Source of the DNA: Comamonadaceae bacterium | GTDB taxonomy: Bacteria > Pseudomonadota > Gammaproteobacteria > Burkholderiales > Burkholderiaceae_C | NCBI GenBank assembly: GCA_013297875.1 | Contig: JAAFIW010000007.1 | Location: 1 to 64,000, forward strand | Length of the DNA stretch: 64,000 nucleotides | Direction of reading: 5' to 3' | Part shown: piece by piece, positions 43,813 to 52,917 of the stretch | Numbering within the stretch: position 1 is the stretch's first letter | Layout: each line of letters begins with the position of its first letter | Position numbers and translations under genes: made by a program | Notes under the pieces: model-generated | Told to the model about the DNA's origin: nothing | Databases searched by the model: none | What the model saw: only the letters and a program-made list of their open reading frames with translations

Positions 43813-45612
43813 TTAAAACGTGCGGGTTTTCAGGGGCACAGAATCCACCGTCAAGGGCTTCATCTGCACCGGCTTGTAGCTCATGCGGTTGCCGTCCTTG
43901 AACCACAGGCTGTGCTTGTGCCAGTCGGTATCGTTACGGCCATTGGGGTGCGCAGGCGTGTCGCCGTAGTCGTCCACCGAATGCGCACCACGGCTTTCCT
44001 TGCGGGCTGCGGCCGACTCGATCGTGGCCTGCGCGCTTTCTATCAGGTTTTCTACTTCCAGTGCCTCAATGCGGGCGGTGTTGAACACCTTGGATTTGTC
44101 TTTCAAGCCGATGGCGTCAACCCGCGTGCGAAGCGCCGCGATTTTCTTCACGCCTTCGTCCAGGCTGGCTTGGGTGCGGAACACGCCCGCGTGTTGCTGC
44201 ATGGTGGCGCGGATGTCGTTGGCCACATCTTGCGCATACTCGCCGTCGGTCGCGCCGTCCAGGCGGTTCAGGCGTTCCAGGCTGCGGTCGGCTGCGTCGT
44301 CGGGCAGCGGTTTGTGCAGCTTGTTTTTCTGGTTGAACTCCACAATGTGGTTACCAGCGGCACGGCCAAACACCAACAAATCGAGCAGCGAGTTCGTACC
44401 GAGGCGGTTCGCGCCATGAACGCTCACACAGGCGCACTCGCCCACGGCGTACACGCCGTTGACGATGGCGTTGTGCTGGTCACCCTTGGGCACCACCACC
44501 TGGCCGTGGATGTTGGTGGGAATGCCGCCCATTTGGTAATGGATGGTGGGCACCACCGGAATCGGCTCTTTGGTGATGTCCACATTGGCGAAATTCACGC
44601 CGATTTCGTAGACCGATGGCAGGCGCTTGTGAATGGTTTCTGCGCCCAAATGATCGAGCTTGAGCAGCACGTAGTCTTTGTTGGGGCCGCAGCCACGGCC
44701 TTCCTTGATTTCCTGGTCCATGCAGCGCGAAATGAAATCGCGCGGTGCCAGGTCTTTCAGGGTGGGGGCGTAGCGCTCCATGAAACGCTCGCCGTTGCCG
44801 TTGATCAAAATCGCGCCCTCGCCCCGGCAGCCTTCGGTCAGCAGCACACCCGCGCCGGCCACGCCAGTGGGGTGAAACTGCCAGAACTCCATGTCTTCCA
44901 TCGGAATACCCGCGCGGGCCGTCATGCCCAGGCCGTCTCCGGTGTTGATGAAGGCATTGGTCGATGCCGCAAAAATGCGGCCCGCACCGCCCGTGGCCAG
45001 CAGCGTGGTTTTGGCTTCCAGAATGTGCAGGTCGCCAGTTTCCATTTCCATGGCCACCACGCCCAGCACATCGCCATCGGCGTCGCGCACCAGGTCCAGC
45101 GCCATCCATTCCACAAAGAAGTTGGTGCGCTCTTTCACGTTTTGCTGGTACAGCGTGTGCAGCATCGCGTGGCCGGTGCGGTCAGCGGCGGCGCAGGCGC
45201 GTTGCACGGGCTTTTCGCCGTAGTTGGCGGTGTGGCCGCCAAACGGGCGCTGGTAGATGGTGCCGTCGGGGTTGCGGTCAAACGGCATGCCCATGTGCTC
45301 CAGGTCGTAGACCACCTTGGGGGCTTCGCGGCACATGAATTCAATCGCGTCCTGGTCGCCCAACCAGTCGCTGCCCTTGACGGTGTCATAAAAATGGTAG
45401 TGCCAGTTGTCTTCTGACATATTGCCCAGGCTGGCACCAATACCGCCTTGCGCGGCCACCGTGTGCGAACGCGTGGGAAACACTTTGGACAGCACCGCCA
45501 CGTTCAAGCCCGCGCGGGCCAGTTGCAGCGAGGCACGCATGCCGGAGCCGCCGGCACCGACGATGACAACATCAAACTTGCGTTTGGCGATTTTTGCTTT
45601 GGTGTAACTCAT
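43813..45612 (-). CDS. sdhA: Succinate dehydrogenase flavoprotein subunit
   Basis: This 599-residue flavoprotein has the FAD-binding start VVIVGAGGSGMRASLQLARA. The covalent-FAD His lies in TRSHTVAAQGGIGASLGNMS. The substrate-site region GCRGEGAILINGNGERFMER and HPTGVAGAG follow, with ANRLGTNSLLDLLVFGRAAG further on. It oxidises succinate to fumarate. It is 3 bases after sdhD. Confidence 0.97.
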   Translation of the reverse strand: MSYTKAKIAKRKFDVVIVGAGGSGMRASLQLARAGLNVAVLSKVFPTRSHTVAAQGGIGASLGNMSEDNWHYHFYDTVKGSDWLGDQDAIEFMCREAPKVVYDLEHMGMPFDRNPDGTIYQRPFGGHTANYGEKPVQRACAAADRTGHAMLHTLYQQNVKERTNFFVEWMALDLVRDADGDVLGVVAMEMETGDLHILEAKTTLLATGGAGRIFAASTNAFINTGDGLGMTARAGIPMEDMEFWQFHPTGVAGAGVLLTEGCRGEGAILINGNGERFMERYAPTLKDLAPRDFISRCMDQEIKEGRGCGPNKDYVLLKLDHLGAETIHKRLPSVYEIGVNFANVDITKEPIPVVPTIHYQMGGIPTNIHGQVVVPKGDQHNAIVNGVYAVGECACVSVHGANRLGTNSLLDLLVFGRAAGNHIVEFNQKNKLHKPLPDDAADRSLERLNRLDGATDGEYAQDVANDIRATMQQHAGVFRTQASLDEGVKKIAALRTRVDAIGLKDKSKVFNTARIEALEVENLIESAQATIESAAARKESRGAHSVDDYGDTPAHPNGRNDTDWHKHSLWFKDGNRMSYKPVQMKPLTVDSVPLKTRTF

Positions 45613-45615
45613 GAC

Positions 45616-45984
45616 TTACAGCCTCCAGAGAACTTGAATCGCCCAGCCAGCGCAGCCGACCAGCCAGACGATGGTGAAAACCTGCAACGCAAGGCGCAGC
45701 CACAAAGCGGACGTCACATAGTCCATCCAGATATCGCGCATACCCACCCAGACATGCCAGGCCATGGCCACAATGACCGAGAAGGTCAGCACCTTCATCC
45801 ACTGAGCAGCAAAAATGCCGGCCCATTTGTCGTATCCCATAGGGCCTTTGTTCAGCAGCACCTGACCCAGTACCAGTAGCGTGAAAAGCGCCATCAAGGC
45901 AGCCGTCACGCGCTGGCTCAGCCAGTCTCGCAGGCCATAGTGTGCGCCCACCACGATGCGTTTGGTTCCGTAGTTCACAGACAT
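45616..45984 (-). CDS. sdhD: Succinate dehydrogenase membrane anchor subunit SdhD
   Basis: This 122-residue protein has three membrane helices. GAHYGLRDWLSQRVTAALMA includes the conserved quinone-site arginine/serine region, and MAWHVWVGMRDIWMDYV holds the haem-ligand His and the Asp-x-x-x-Asp-Tyr motif. ATG 45984 is chosen at MSVNYGTKR. Confidence 0.93.
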   Translation of the reverse strand: MSVNYGTKRIVVGAHYGLRDWLSQRVTAALMALFTLLVLGQVLLNKGPMGYDKWAGIFAAQWMKVLTFSVIVAMAWHVWVGMRDIWMDYVTSALWLRLALQVFTIVWLVGCAGWAIQVLWRL

Positions 45985-46000
45985 TTCAGACTCCTTGATT

Positions 46001-46447
46001 TCAGTACAGGCCAAACAGCTTGGCGCCGAGCACCACAGTCAGAAACAGGCTGACAACCAGGGTAACCAGCGCAGAGGTTTTGCCAAATTCCTTGGTGACT
46101 GCCCCATGGCTGGTGTCCATCCACAGGTGGCGTAAACCGGCAGTCAGGTGGTGCAGGTAAGCCCATATGACCGCCAACGCCAACAGCTTGAAAAACCAGC
46201 CAGGCCAAAAGCCCACGCCCTGGTTGAACGTGGCGGCGAATTTCAGGAATGACCACTCAGAGGTAACGGACTTGTCAAACATCCAGATGATGAAAGGCAA
46301 CAGCAAAAACATGAGCGCGCCGCTGATACGGTGCAAGATGGACACCCAGCCGGCCAAGGGAAGCCGGTATTGGGGCAGGTCGGTCAACTTGTTGATATTG
46401 CGAAACTCAGGTCGCTTGGGCGGTGGGGCGGAAGCCAACTCAGACAT
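46001..46447 (-). CDS. sdhC: Succinate dehydrogenase cytochrome b556 subunit SdhC
   Basis: This 148-residue cytochrome b subunit has PEFRNINKLTDLPQYRLPLA, the signature SILHRISGALMFLLLPFIIW (Ser/Arg quinone site) and the haem-ligand His in HHLTAGLRHLWMDTSHG. It is the first gene of the sdh operon. A 151-base gap to the gntR stop should hold its own promoter, though I could not pick out a clear -35/-10 pair. Confidence 0.94.
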   Translation of the reverse strand: MSELASAPPPKRPEFRNINKLTDLPQYRLPLAGWVSILHRISGALMFLLLPFIIWMFDKSVTSEWSFLKFAATFNQGVGFWPGWFFKLLALAVIWAYLHHLTAGLRHLWMDTSHGAVTKEFGKTSALVTLVVSLFLTVVLGAKLFGLY

Positions 46448-46598
46448 GGTGGTGCTTTCTTGTAGGTAACTGCTTGGTAACTTGACGTCGGAAGTTTGAA
46501 ATCGGAAGGCAGATGTTGCCAGATGCAATCGCATTCAAAATTCTATTGCAACGCAGCAAGCTGACGCGATCATGTCACGGCTTGGCCAAGCATTGCGC

Positions 46599-47405
46599 TC
46601 AACTCAGGTCATTTCGGTAGTGGTGGGTGTCGGTGCGGTACAGGCCGCGGCGCAACTCCATGGGAGTATCGTTATAGGTGTAAGCGACCCGCTCCACGCT
46701 GAGCAAGGGCATCGCACCGTCGACGCCCAACAACAGCGCCTGCGCAGCATCGGCGTTCACTGCGCGTATTTTTTCCTCGGCCCGCACCATGCGAACCCCA
46801 AAGTCCACCTCAAACATGGCGTAGGTGGGGCCTTGGTAGCTGGCCATTTGCTCGGCGGTCAGGCCTTTGAACGCTTGGCCCGGCAGCCACAGGTCTTCCA
46901 GAATGGTGGGCACGCCGCCAAACGACAGCACGCGGCGCACCTGCAGCACCGGGTCGCCGGCTCGTAGCCCCAGTGCGCGGGCCACATCGGCGCTGGCGCG
47001 GCTGCGCTTGCAATCCACCACCTGGCGCTGGGCTGGGCCTTCCTGGTCCAGGTCACCTTTGTCAGGCATCAGCTTCAGAAAACGGTACTGCACATGCTGC
47101 TCGCTGTGCGTGGCAACAAAAGTGCCTTTGCCCTGGCGGCGCACCAGCAGGTTGTCGGCGGCCAACTCGTCAATGGCTTTGCGCACCGTGCCCTGGCTCA
47201 CCCGGTAACGCGCCGCCAGCTCCATTTCGCTGGGAATGGCCTCGCCGGGCTTCCACTCAGCCGCTTGCAGGCTTTGCAAAATCAGCGCCTTGATTTGTTG
47301 GTACAAAGGGCTGAAGGCTGGCGGAAGCTGCGTTGGCACGCCTGAGGCCGCACCGTCGCCAGCAGGCGACAGATCGGTCAAGGTGGGGTTGGGCGTATGG
47401 GCCAT
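46599..47405 (-). CDS. GntR/HutC-family regulator with UTRA domain
   Basis: This 268-residue regulator has the N-terminal winged helix (SPLYQQIKALILQSLQAAEW, IPSEMELAARYRVSQGTVRK, RRQGKGTFVATH) and a UTRA effector domain (PVLQVRRVLSFGGVPTILED, then YAMFEVDFGVRMVRAEEKIR). It lies between sdhCDAB and the divergent mdh-acnB genes, so control of TCA-cycle genes by a carboxylate effector is the natural guess. A perfect palindrome in the gap to mdh is a candidate site. Confidence 0.9.
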   Translation of the reverse strand: MAHTPNPTLTDLSPAGDGAASGVPTQLPPAFSPLYQQIKALILQSLQAAEWKPGEAIPSEMELAARYRVSQGTVRKAIDELAADNLLVRRQGKGTFVATHSEQHVQYRFLKLMPDKGDLDQEGPAQRQVVDCKRSRASADVARALGLRAGDPVLQVRRVLSFGGVPTILEDLWLPGQAFKGLTAEQMASYQGPTYAMFEVDFGVRMVRAEEKIRAVNADAAQALLLGVDGAMPLLSVERVAYTYNDTPMELRRGLYRTDTHHYRNDLS

Positions 47406-47435
47406 GGGTCAAGCAGAAAAGAGAAGCGGATATTA

Positions 47436-47447
47436 TCTTATATAAGA
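47436..47447. promoter_or_regulatory. Candidate GntR operator/promoter palindrome
   Basis: TCTTATATAAGA is a perfect 12-base palindrome followed by CATAAGACA, so ATAAGACA occurs twice in tandem. It lies in the 142-base divergent gap between gntR and mdh, overlapping -10-like TATAAG sequences for both directions. It is a likely binding site for the adjacent GntR regulator. Confidence 0.55.
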
Positions 47448-47547
47448 CATAAGACAGATTGGTGTTTTCCTTTTTTCGCCGCTACACTTAGTGCCTCATC
47501 CTGCATCCCTTTTTCTTCTTTTTCCATTGTCTTTCGGAGATTTCCCC

Positions 47548-48534
<987 letters not shown>

Positions 48535-48540
48535 TGGCCT

Positions 48541-48637
48541 GATGAAAGATGAAGAATGACCTCGCTTCGCGTAGATGACAAATGACTAAGCTTCCCCCAT
48601 CATCTGTCATTGAAGCACAGCGAAATCATCTTTCATT
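48541..48637. repeat. ~97-bp nested palindrome between mdh and the CitE-like gene
   Basis: The outer arms ATGAAAGATGA (48542-48552) and TCATCTTTCAT (48626-48636) are exact complements. The inner arms ATGACAAATGA (48575-48585) and TCATCTGTCAT (48600-48610) match at all but one position. The ATG usable as the start of the next gene (48582) lies in the inner left arm. Confidence 0.85.
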
Positions 48638-49610
48638 GCATCCAAGAGACGTGCTCCTCGGCGCCCAAGCCGGTGCCATCCGCATCCCGGTGTGCGACCA
48701 CTACAGCGGCACGCCTGAGCGCATGGGTAAAAGCCTGCAACTGCAGGCCGAGATGACCGCTGAGTTTGGTGCCTGCGTGTTTGATGTGACGCTGGACTGC
48801 GAAGACGGTGCGCCAGTGGGCGGTGAGGCCGAACATGCGGCCTTGGTCGCCGAGTTGGTAGACCAGTCCGCGCCGCAAGCCCGCGTCGCCGTGCGTGTGC
48901 ACCCAGTGAACCACCCCGCATTTGCACAAGACATCGCCACCATCGCGGGCCGGGTGGGTTCCAGGCTGAGCCACATCATGATTCCCAAGGTGGAGTCGGT
49001 TTCAGACCTGTTTCAGGCCGAAAAAGCCCTTGAGCCCACGCCTGGCGGGCATTTGCCGCTGCAAGTTTTGATTGAATCCCCCTTGGCGGTGCACCATGCA
49101 TTCGAGATTGCAGCCCACCCCCGCGTGCAGTCGCTCAGCTTCGGCCTGATGGATTTTGTCTCGGCCCACGGCGGGGCCATTCCCGCTGATGCCATGACCG
49201 TGCGGGGCCAGTTCAGCCACCCGTTGGTGCTGCGCGCCAAGCTGGCCATCGCCTCGGCTTGCCATGCCCACGGCAAGGTGCCGTCGCACTGCGTGGTCAC
49301 CGAATTCAAAGATTCCGCCCGGCTGGCGGCAGCCGTTCGCCAGGCCTCGCGCGAGCTGGGCTACACCCGCATGTGGAGCATTCACCCGGCGCAGATTCGC
49401 CCCATCGTGCAGGCCTTTGCGCCCGATGTTCAAGCCATTGAAATTGCTACTGAAATAATAGCTGCCGCAGCAAATAATTCATGGGCTCCCATCAGTTTTG
49501 ACGCCCAATTGCACGACCGGGCCAGCTACCGCTACCAGTGGCAGGTGCTGGAGCGTGCCCACCACACGGGTCAACGCCTGGATGCCAGCGTGGCGCACTA
49601 CTTTGCCTGA
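48582..49610 (+). CDS. CitE-like HpcH/HpaI aldolase / CoA ester lyase family protein
   Basis: This 342-residue protein belongs to the CitE/malyl-CoA lyase family. It has [40 protein letters not shown] (metal-site acidic residues), [30 protein letters not shown] and [14 protein letters not shown]. Between mdh and acnB it is likely to act on a malyl- or citramalyl-CoA-type thioester, but the substrate is not shown. From ATG 48582 the first ~20 residues would be encoded by a palindromic repeat; family similarity starts at HPRD, so a TTG start at 48636 is an alternative. A copy of the short palindromic element is in frame near the 3' end. Confidence 0.82.
   Translation: MTKLPPSSVIEAQRNHLSLHPRDVLLGAQAGAIRIPVCDHYSGTPERMGKSLQLQAEMTAEFGACVFDVTLDCEDGAPVGGEAEHAALVAELVDQSAPQARVAVRVHPVNHPAFAQDIATIAGRVGSRLSHIMIPKVESVSDLFQAEKALEPTPGGHLPLQVLIESPLAVHHAFEIAAHPRVQSLSFGLMDFVSAHGGAIPADAMTVRGQFSHPLVLRAKLAIASACHAHGKVPSHCVVTEFKDSARLAAAVRQASRELGYTRMWSIHPAQIRPIVQAFAPDVQAIEIATEIIAAAANNSWAPISFDAQLHDRASYRYQWQVLERAHHTGQRLDASVAHYFA
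49443..49500 (-). repeat. Short palindromic element, copy 12 (in the CitE-like gene)
   Basis: On the minus strand it reads GATGGGAGCCCATG, then AATTATTTGCTGCGGCAGCT, then ATTATTTCAGTAGC. Both hairpins are recognisable. On the coding strand it encodes [18 protein letters not shown] with no obvious length change from relatives. Confidence 0.7.
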
Positions 49611-49652
49611 CCAGTCGCTACTTGCCTCTACACCCATTTCCTGGAGATCCCG

Positions 49653-50231
49653 ATGAACAAGCTCACCCAAACCCTGACCGCGATGGCCCTGTTCAGCGCG
49701 CTGGGCGTGTCTACCGCGCAGACCAGCGAACCCCAAAAGCCCGCGGCCAAGGCACCCGCCAAAGCTGCATCGGCCAAGACCACATCAGCTAAAGGTGCCG
49801 CCACGGCCGCGCCGGCTGCCACCTTGAGTCCCGAGCAACTTGAAATCGCCAAACGCGTCTACACCGGTCGCCAGCCCTGCGAACTGGGTGCTTCGGTCAC
49901 CGTCACGGCCGATGCCAAAACGCCCGGCATGTTCAACGTCTCCACCGGCAAATCCAATTTCCGCATGACGCCGGTGGCCACCACCACCGGCGCGATACGC
50001 CTGGAAGACAGCAAAGCCGGCGCGGTGTGGCTGCAACTGGGCAACAAATCCATGCTGATGAACCAGAAAATTGGTCAACGTCTGGCCGACGATTGCCAAA
50101 GCTCCGAGCAAAAAGCAGTAATCGAGTCGCTGAAAACCAACCCCGCGCCCAATCTGCTGGAGCCCGCCACCCCCGCTGCCCCCGGCACGCCGGTACCTTC
50201 CGGCCCCATCAGCGCCACCAAAACCATTTGA
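49653..50231 (+). CDS. Exported hypothetical protein between CitE-like gene and acnB
   Basis: This 192-residue protein has a cleavable signal (MNKLTQTLTAMALFSALGVS, then TAQ), an Ala/Lys/Thr-rich linker, and a small folded domain with RQPCELGASVTVTADAKTPG, FNVSTGKSNFRMTPVATTTG and a second Cys in LADDCQSSEQK. A disulfide is likely. The C-terminus is Pro-rich. I do not recognise the family. GGAG lies before ATG 49653. Co-directional with mdh and acnB; no enzymatic role is apparent. Confidence 0.7.
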   Translation: MNKLTQTLTAMALFSALGVSTAQTSEPQKPAAKAPAKAASAKTTSAKGAATAAPAATLSPEQLEIAKRVYTGRQPCELGASVTVTADAKTPGMFNVSTGKSNFRMTPVATTTGAIRLEDSKAGAVWLQLGNKSMLMNQKIGQRLADDCQSSEQKAVIESLKTNPAPNLLEPATPAAPGTPVPSGPISATKTI

Positions 50232-50269
50232 TTTGTTCGTTGAAGTAAGCCCCCTTTTCGGAGAAAACC

Positions 50270-52867
50270 ATGCTGCAAACCTACCGCCAACACGCCGCCG
50301 AACGCGCCGCCCTGGGCATTCCGCCGCTACCGCTGTCTGCCCAACAAACCGCAGACCTGATCGAACTCATCAAAGCCCCACCCGCGGGCGAAGACGCGTT
50401 TTTGATGGACTTGCTGACCCACCGTGTGCCTCCCGGTGTGGACGACGCCGCCAAGGTCAAAGCCAGCTTCCTGTCCGCCGTGGCGCATGGCGACATTGCG
50501 GTGGGCCTGGTCAGCAAAGCCAAAGCCACTGAGTTGCTGGGCACCATGGTGGGCGGCTACAACGTCAAGCCACTGATTGACCTGCTGGACCACACCGAAG
50601 TGGCTGCCACTGCTGCCGCCGCGCTGAAAAAAACCCTGCTGATGTTTGATTTCTTCCACGACGTGGCCGAAAAAGCCAAGGCGGGCAATGCACAAGCCAA
50701 AGATGTGATGCAAAGCTGGGCCAACGCCGAGTGGTTCACCAGCCGCCCCGAGGTGGCGAAAAAAATCACCGTCACCGTTTTCAAAGTCACAGGCGAAACC
50801 AACACCGACGACCTGTCCCCCGCGCCCGACGCCTGGAGCCGCCCCGACATTCCGCTGCACTACCTGGCCATGCTGAAAAACGCCCGCCCCGGCATCACGC
50901 CAGAAGAAGACGGCAAGCGCGGCCCCATGCAGTTCATTGAAGACCTGAAGAAAAAAGGCCATCTGGTGGCCTATGTGGGCGACGTGGTGGGCACCGGCTC
51001 CAGCCGCAAATCGGCCACCAACAGCGTGATCTGGGCCACCGGGCAAGACATTCCCTTTGTGCCCAACAAGCGTTTTGGCGGTGTCACCCTGGGCGGGAAA
51101 ATCGCGCCGATTTTCTTCAACACCCAAGAAGACTCCGGCGCACTGCCGATTGAAGTAGATGTGTCAGCCTTCAACATGGGCGACGTGATCGACATCTATC
51201 CGTATGACGGCAAGATCGAAAAAGACGGCAAAGTGGCTGTGCAGTTCCAGCTGAAAAGCGATGTGTTGTTTGACGAAGTGCGCGCCGGTGGCCGCATCAA
51301 CCTGATCATCGGCCGCAGCCTCACTGCCAAAGCCCGCGACTTTTTGGGCCTGCCCGCCAGCACAGTGTTCCGCTTGCCCACGGTGCCCACCGCCACCAAG
51401 GCCGGCTTTACCGTCGCGCAAAAAATGGTCGGCCGCGCCTGTGGCCTGCCGGTGGTGGCGGGCGTGCAGCAAGGCGTGCGCCCCGGCACCTACTGCGAGC
51501 CGCGCATGACCACCGTGGGCAGCCAGGACACCACCGGCCCGATGACCCGCGACGAGCTGAAAGACCTGGCCTGCCTGGGCTTTAGCGCCGACATGGTGAT
51601 GCAAAGCTTTTGCCACACCGCCGCCTACCCCAAGCCGGTTGACGTGAAAACCCACCGAGAGCTGCCGGCGTTCATCAGCAACCGCGGCGGCGTGGCCCTG
51701 CGCCCCGGTGACGGCGTGATTCACAGCTGGCTGAACCGCCTGCTGCTGCCAGACACTGTGGGCACTGGCGGCGACAGCCACACCCGCTTTCCGATTGGCA
51801 TCAGCTTCCCCGCAGGCTCGGGCCTGGTGGCTTTTGGTGCCGCCACCGGCGTGATGCCGCTGGACATGCCCGAGAGCATTCTGGTGCGCTTCAAAGGCCA
51901 GATGCAGCCCGGCATCACGCTGCGCGACCTGGTGCACGCCATTCCCTACTACGCCATCAAACAGGGCCTGCTGACGGTGGCCAAGCAAGGCAAGATCAAC
52001 GCGTTTTCGGGTCGCATTCTGGAGATTGAAGGCCTGCCCGATTTGAAGGTGGAACAAGCCTTTGAGCTCAGCGACGCATCGGCCGAGCGCAGCGCTGCGG
52101 GTTGTACCGTCAAGCTGAACAAAGAGCCCATCATCGAGTACCTGACCAGCAACGTGGTGCTGATGAAAAACATGATTGCCGACGGCTACGCCGACAAGCG
52201 CAGCCTGGAGCGCCGCATCGCCGCCGTGCAAGCCTGGCTGGCCAAGCCCGAGCTGCTGGAAGCCGACAAAGACGCCGAATACGCTCACATCATCGAGATC
52301 GACCTGGCTGACCTGAAAGAGCCGGTGCTGTGCTGCCCCAACGACCCCGACGACGCCAAGCTGCTGTCCGCGGTTGAAAACACCAAGATCGACGAAGTCT
52401 TCATTGGCTCCTGCATGACCAACATCGGCCACTTCCGCGCCGCCAGCAAGCTCTTGGAAGGCAAGCGCGACATCCCCGTCAAGCTGTGGATTGCCCCGCC
52501 CACCAAGATGGACGCCGCCGAACTCACCAAAGAAGGCCACTACGGCGTGTTTGGCACAGCTGGTGCCCGCACCGAAATGCCCGGCTGCAGCCTGTGCATG
52601 GGCAACCAGGCCCAGGTGCGCGAAGGCGCCACGGTGGTGAGCACCAGCACCCGCAACTTCCCCAACCGCCTGGGCAAAAACACCAATGTGTTTCTGGCGT
52701 CGGCCGAGCTGGCTGCGATTGCCTCCAAGCTGGGGCGCATTCCTACCGTGGCGGAATACCACGCCGATATGGGCGTGGTGAATGCTGATGGGGCCAAGAT
52801 TTACCAGTACATGAACTTCGACCGGATTCAGGAGTATCAGGATGTGGCAGAAGGGATAGCGGCTTGA
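50270..52867 (+). CDS. acnB: Aconitate hydratase B
   Basis: This 865-residue AcnB isomerises citrate and isocitrate, and in other bacteria also 2-methylisocitrate. The B-type order is seen: an N-terminal HEAT-like domain ([35 protein letters not shown]), the swivel domain ([40 protein letters not shown]), then the catalytic domains. Iron-sulfur ligands lie in [19 protein letters not shown] and [20 protein letters not shown]. Full length. A strong terminator follows. Confidence 0.97.
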   Translation: MLQTYRQHAAERAALGIPPLPLSAQQTADLIELIKAPPAGEDAFLMDLLTHRVPPGVDDAAKVKASFLSAVAHGDIAVGLVSKAKATELLGTMVGGYNVKPLIDLLDHTEVAATAAAALKKTLLMFDFFHDVAEKAKAGNAQAKDVMQSWANAEWFTSRPEVAKKITVTVFKVTGETNTDDLSPAPDAWSRPDIPLHYLAMLKNARPGITPEEDGKRGPMQFIEDLKKKGHLVAYVGDVVGTGSSRKSATNSVIWATGQDIPFVPNKRFGGVTLGGKIAPIFFNTQEDSGALPIEVDVSAFNMGDVIDIYPYDGKIEKDGKVAVQFQLKSDVLFDEVRAGGRINLIIGRSLTAKARDFLGLPASTVFRLPTVPTATKAGFTVAQKMVGRACGLPVVAGVQQGVRPGTYCEPRMTTVGSQDTTGPMTRDELKDLACLGFSADMVMQSFCHTAAYPKPVDVKTHRELPAFISNRGGVALRPGDGVIHSWLNRLLLPDTVGTGGDSHTRFPIGISFPAGSGLVAFGAATGVMPLDMPESILVRFKGQMQPGITLRDLVHAIPYYAIKQGLLTVAKQGKINAFSGRILEIEGLPDLKVEQAFELSDASAERSAAGCTVKLNKEPIIEYLTSNVVLMKNMIADGYADKRSLERRIAAVQAWLAKPELLEADKDAEYAHIIEIDLADLKEPVLCCPNDPDDAKLLSAVENTKIDEVFIGSCMTNIGHFRAASKLLEGKRDIPVKLWIAPPTKMDAAELTKEGHYGVFGTAGARTEMPGCSLCMGNQAQVREGATVVSTSTRNFPNRLGKNTNVFLASAELAAIASKLGRIPTVAEYHADMGVVNADGAKIYQYMNFDRIQEYQDVAEGIAA

Positions 52868-52889
52868 TAGGTTGAGTATTTGTTCCATG

Positions 52890-52917
52890 AAAAAGCGGCC
52901 TTCGGGCCGCTTTTTTA
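52890..52917. terminator. Bidirectional terminator after acnB and the CheA-like gene
   Basis: GCGGCC-TTCG-GGCCGC hairpin (52895-52910) has A5 before it and T6 after it. It therefore works for acnB on the + strand and for the convergent chemosensory operon on the minus strand, overlapping the end of the latter's last gene. Confidence 0.93.
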
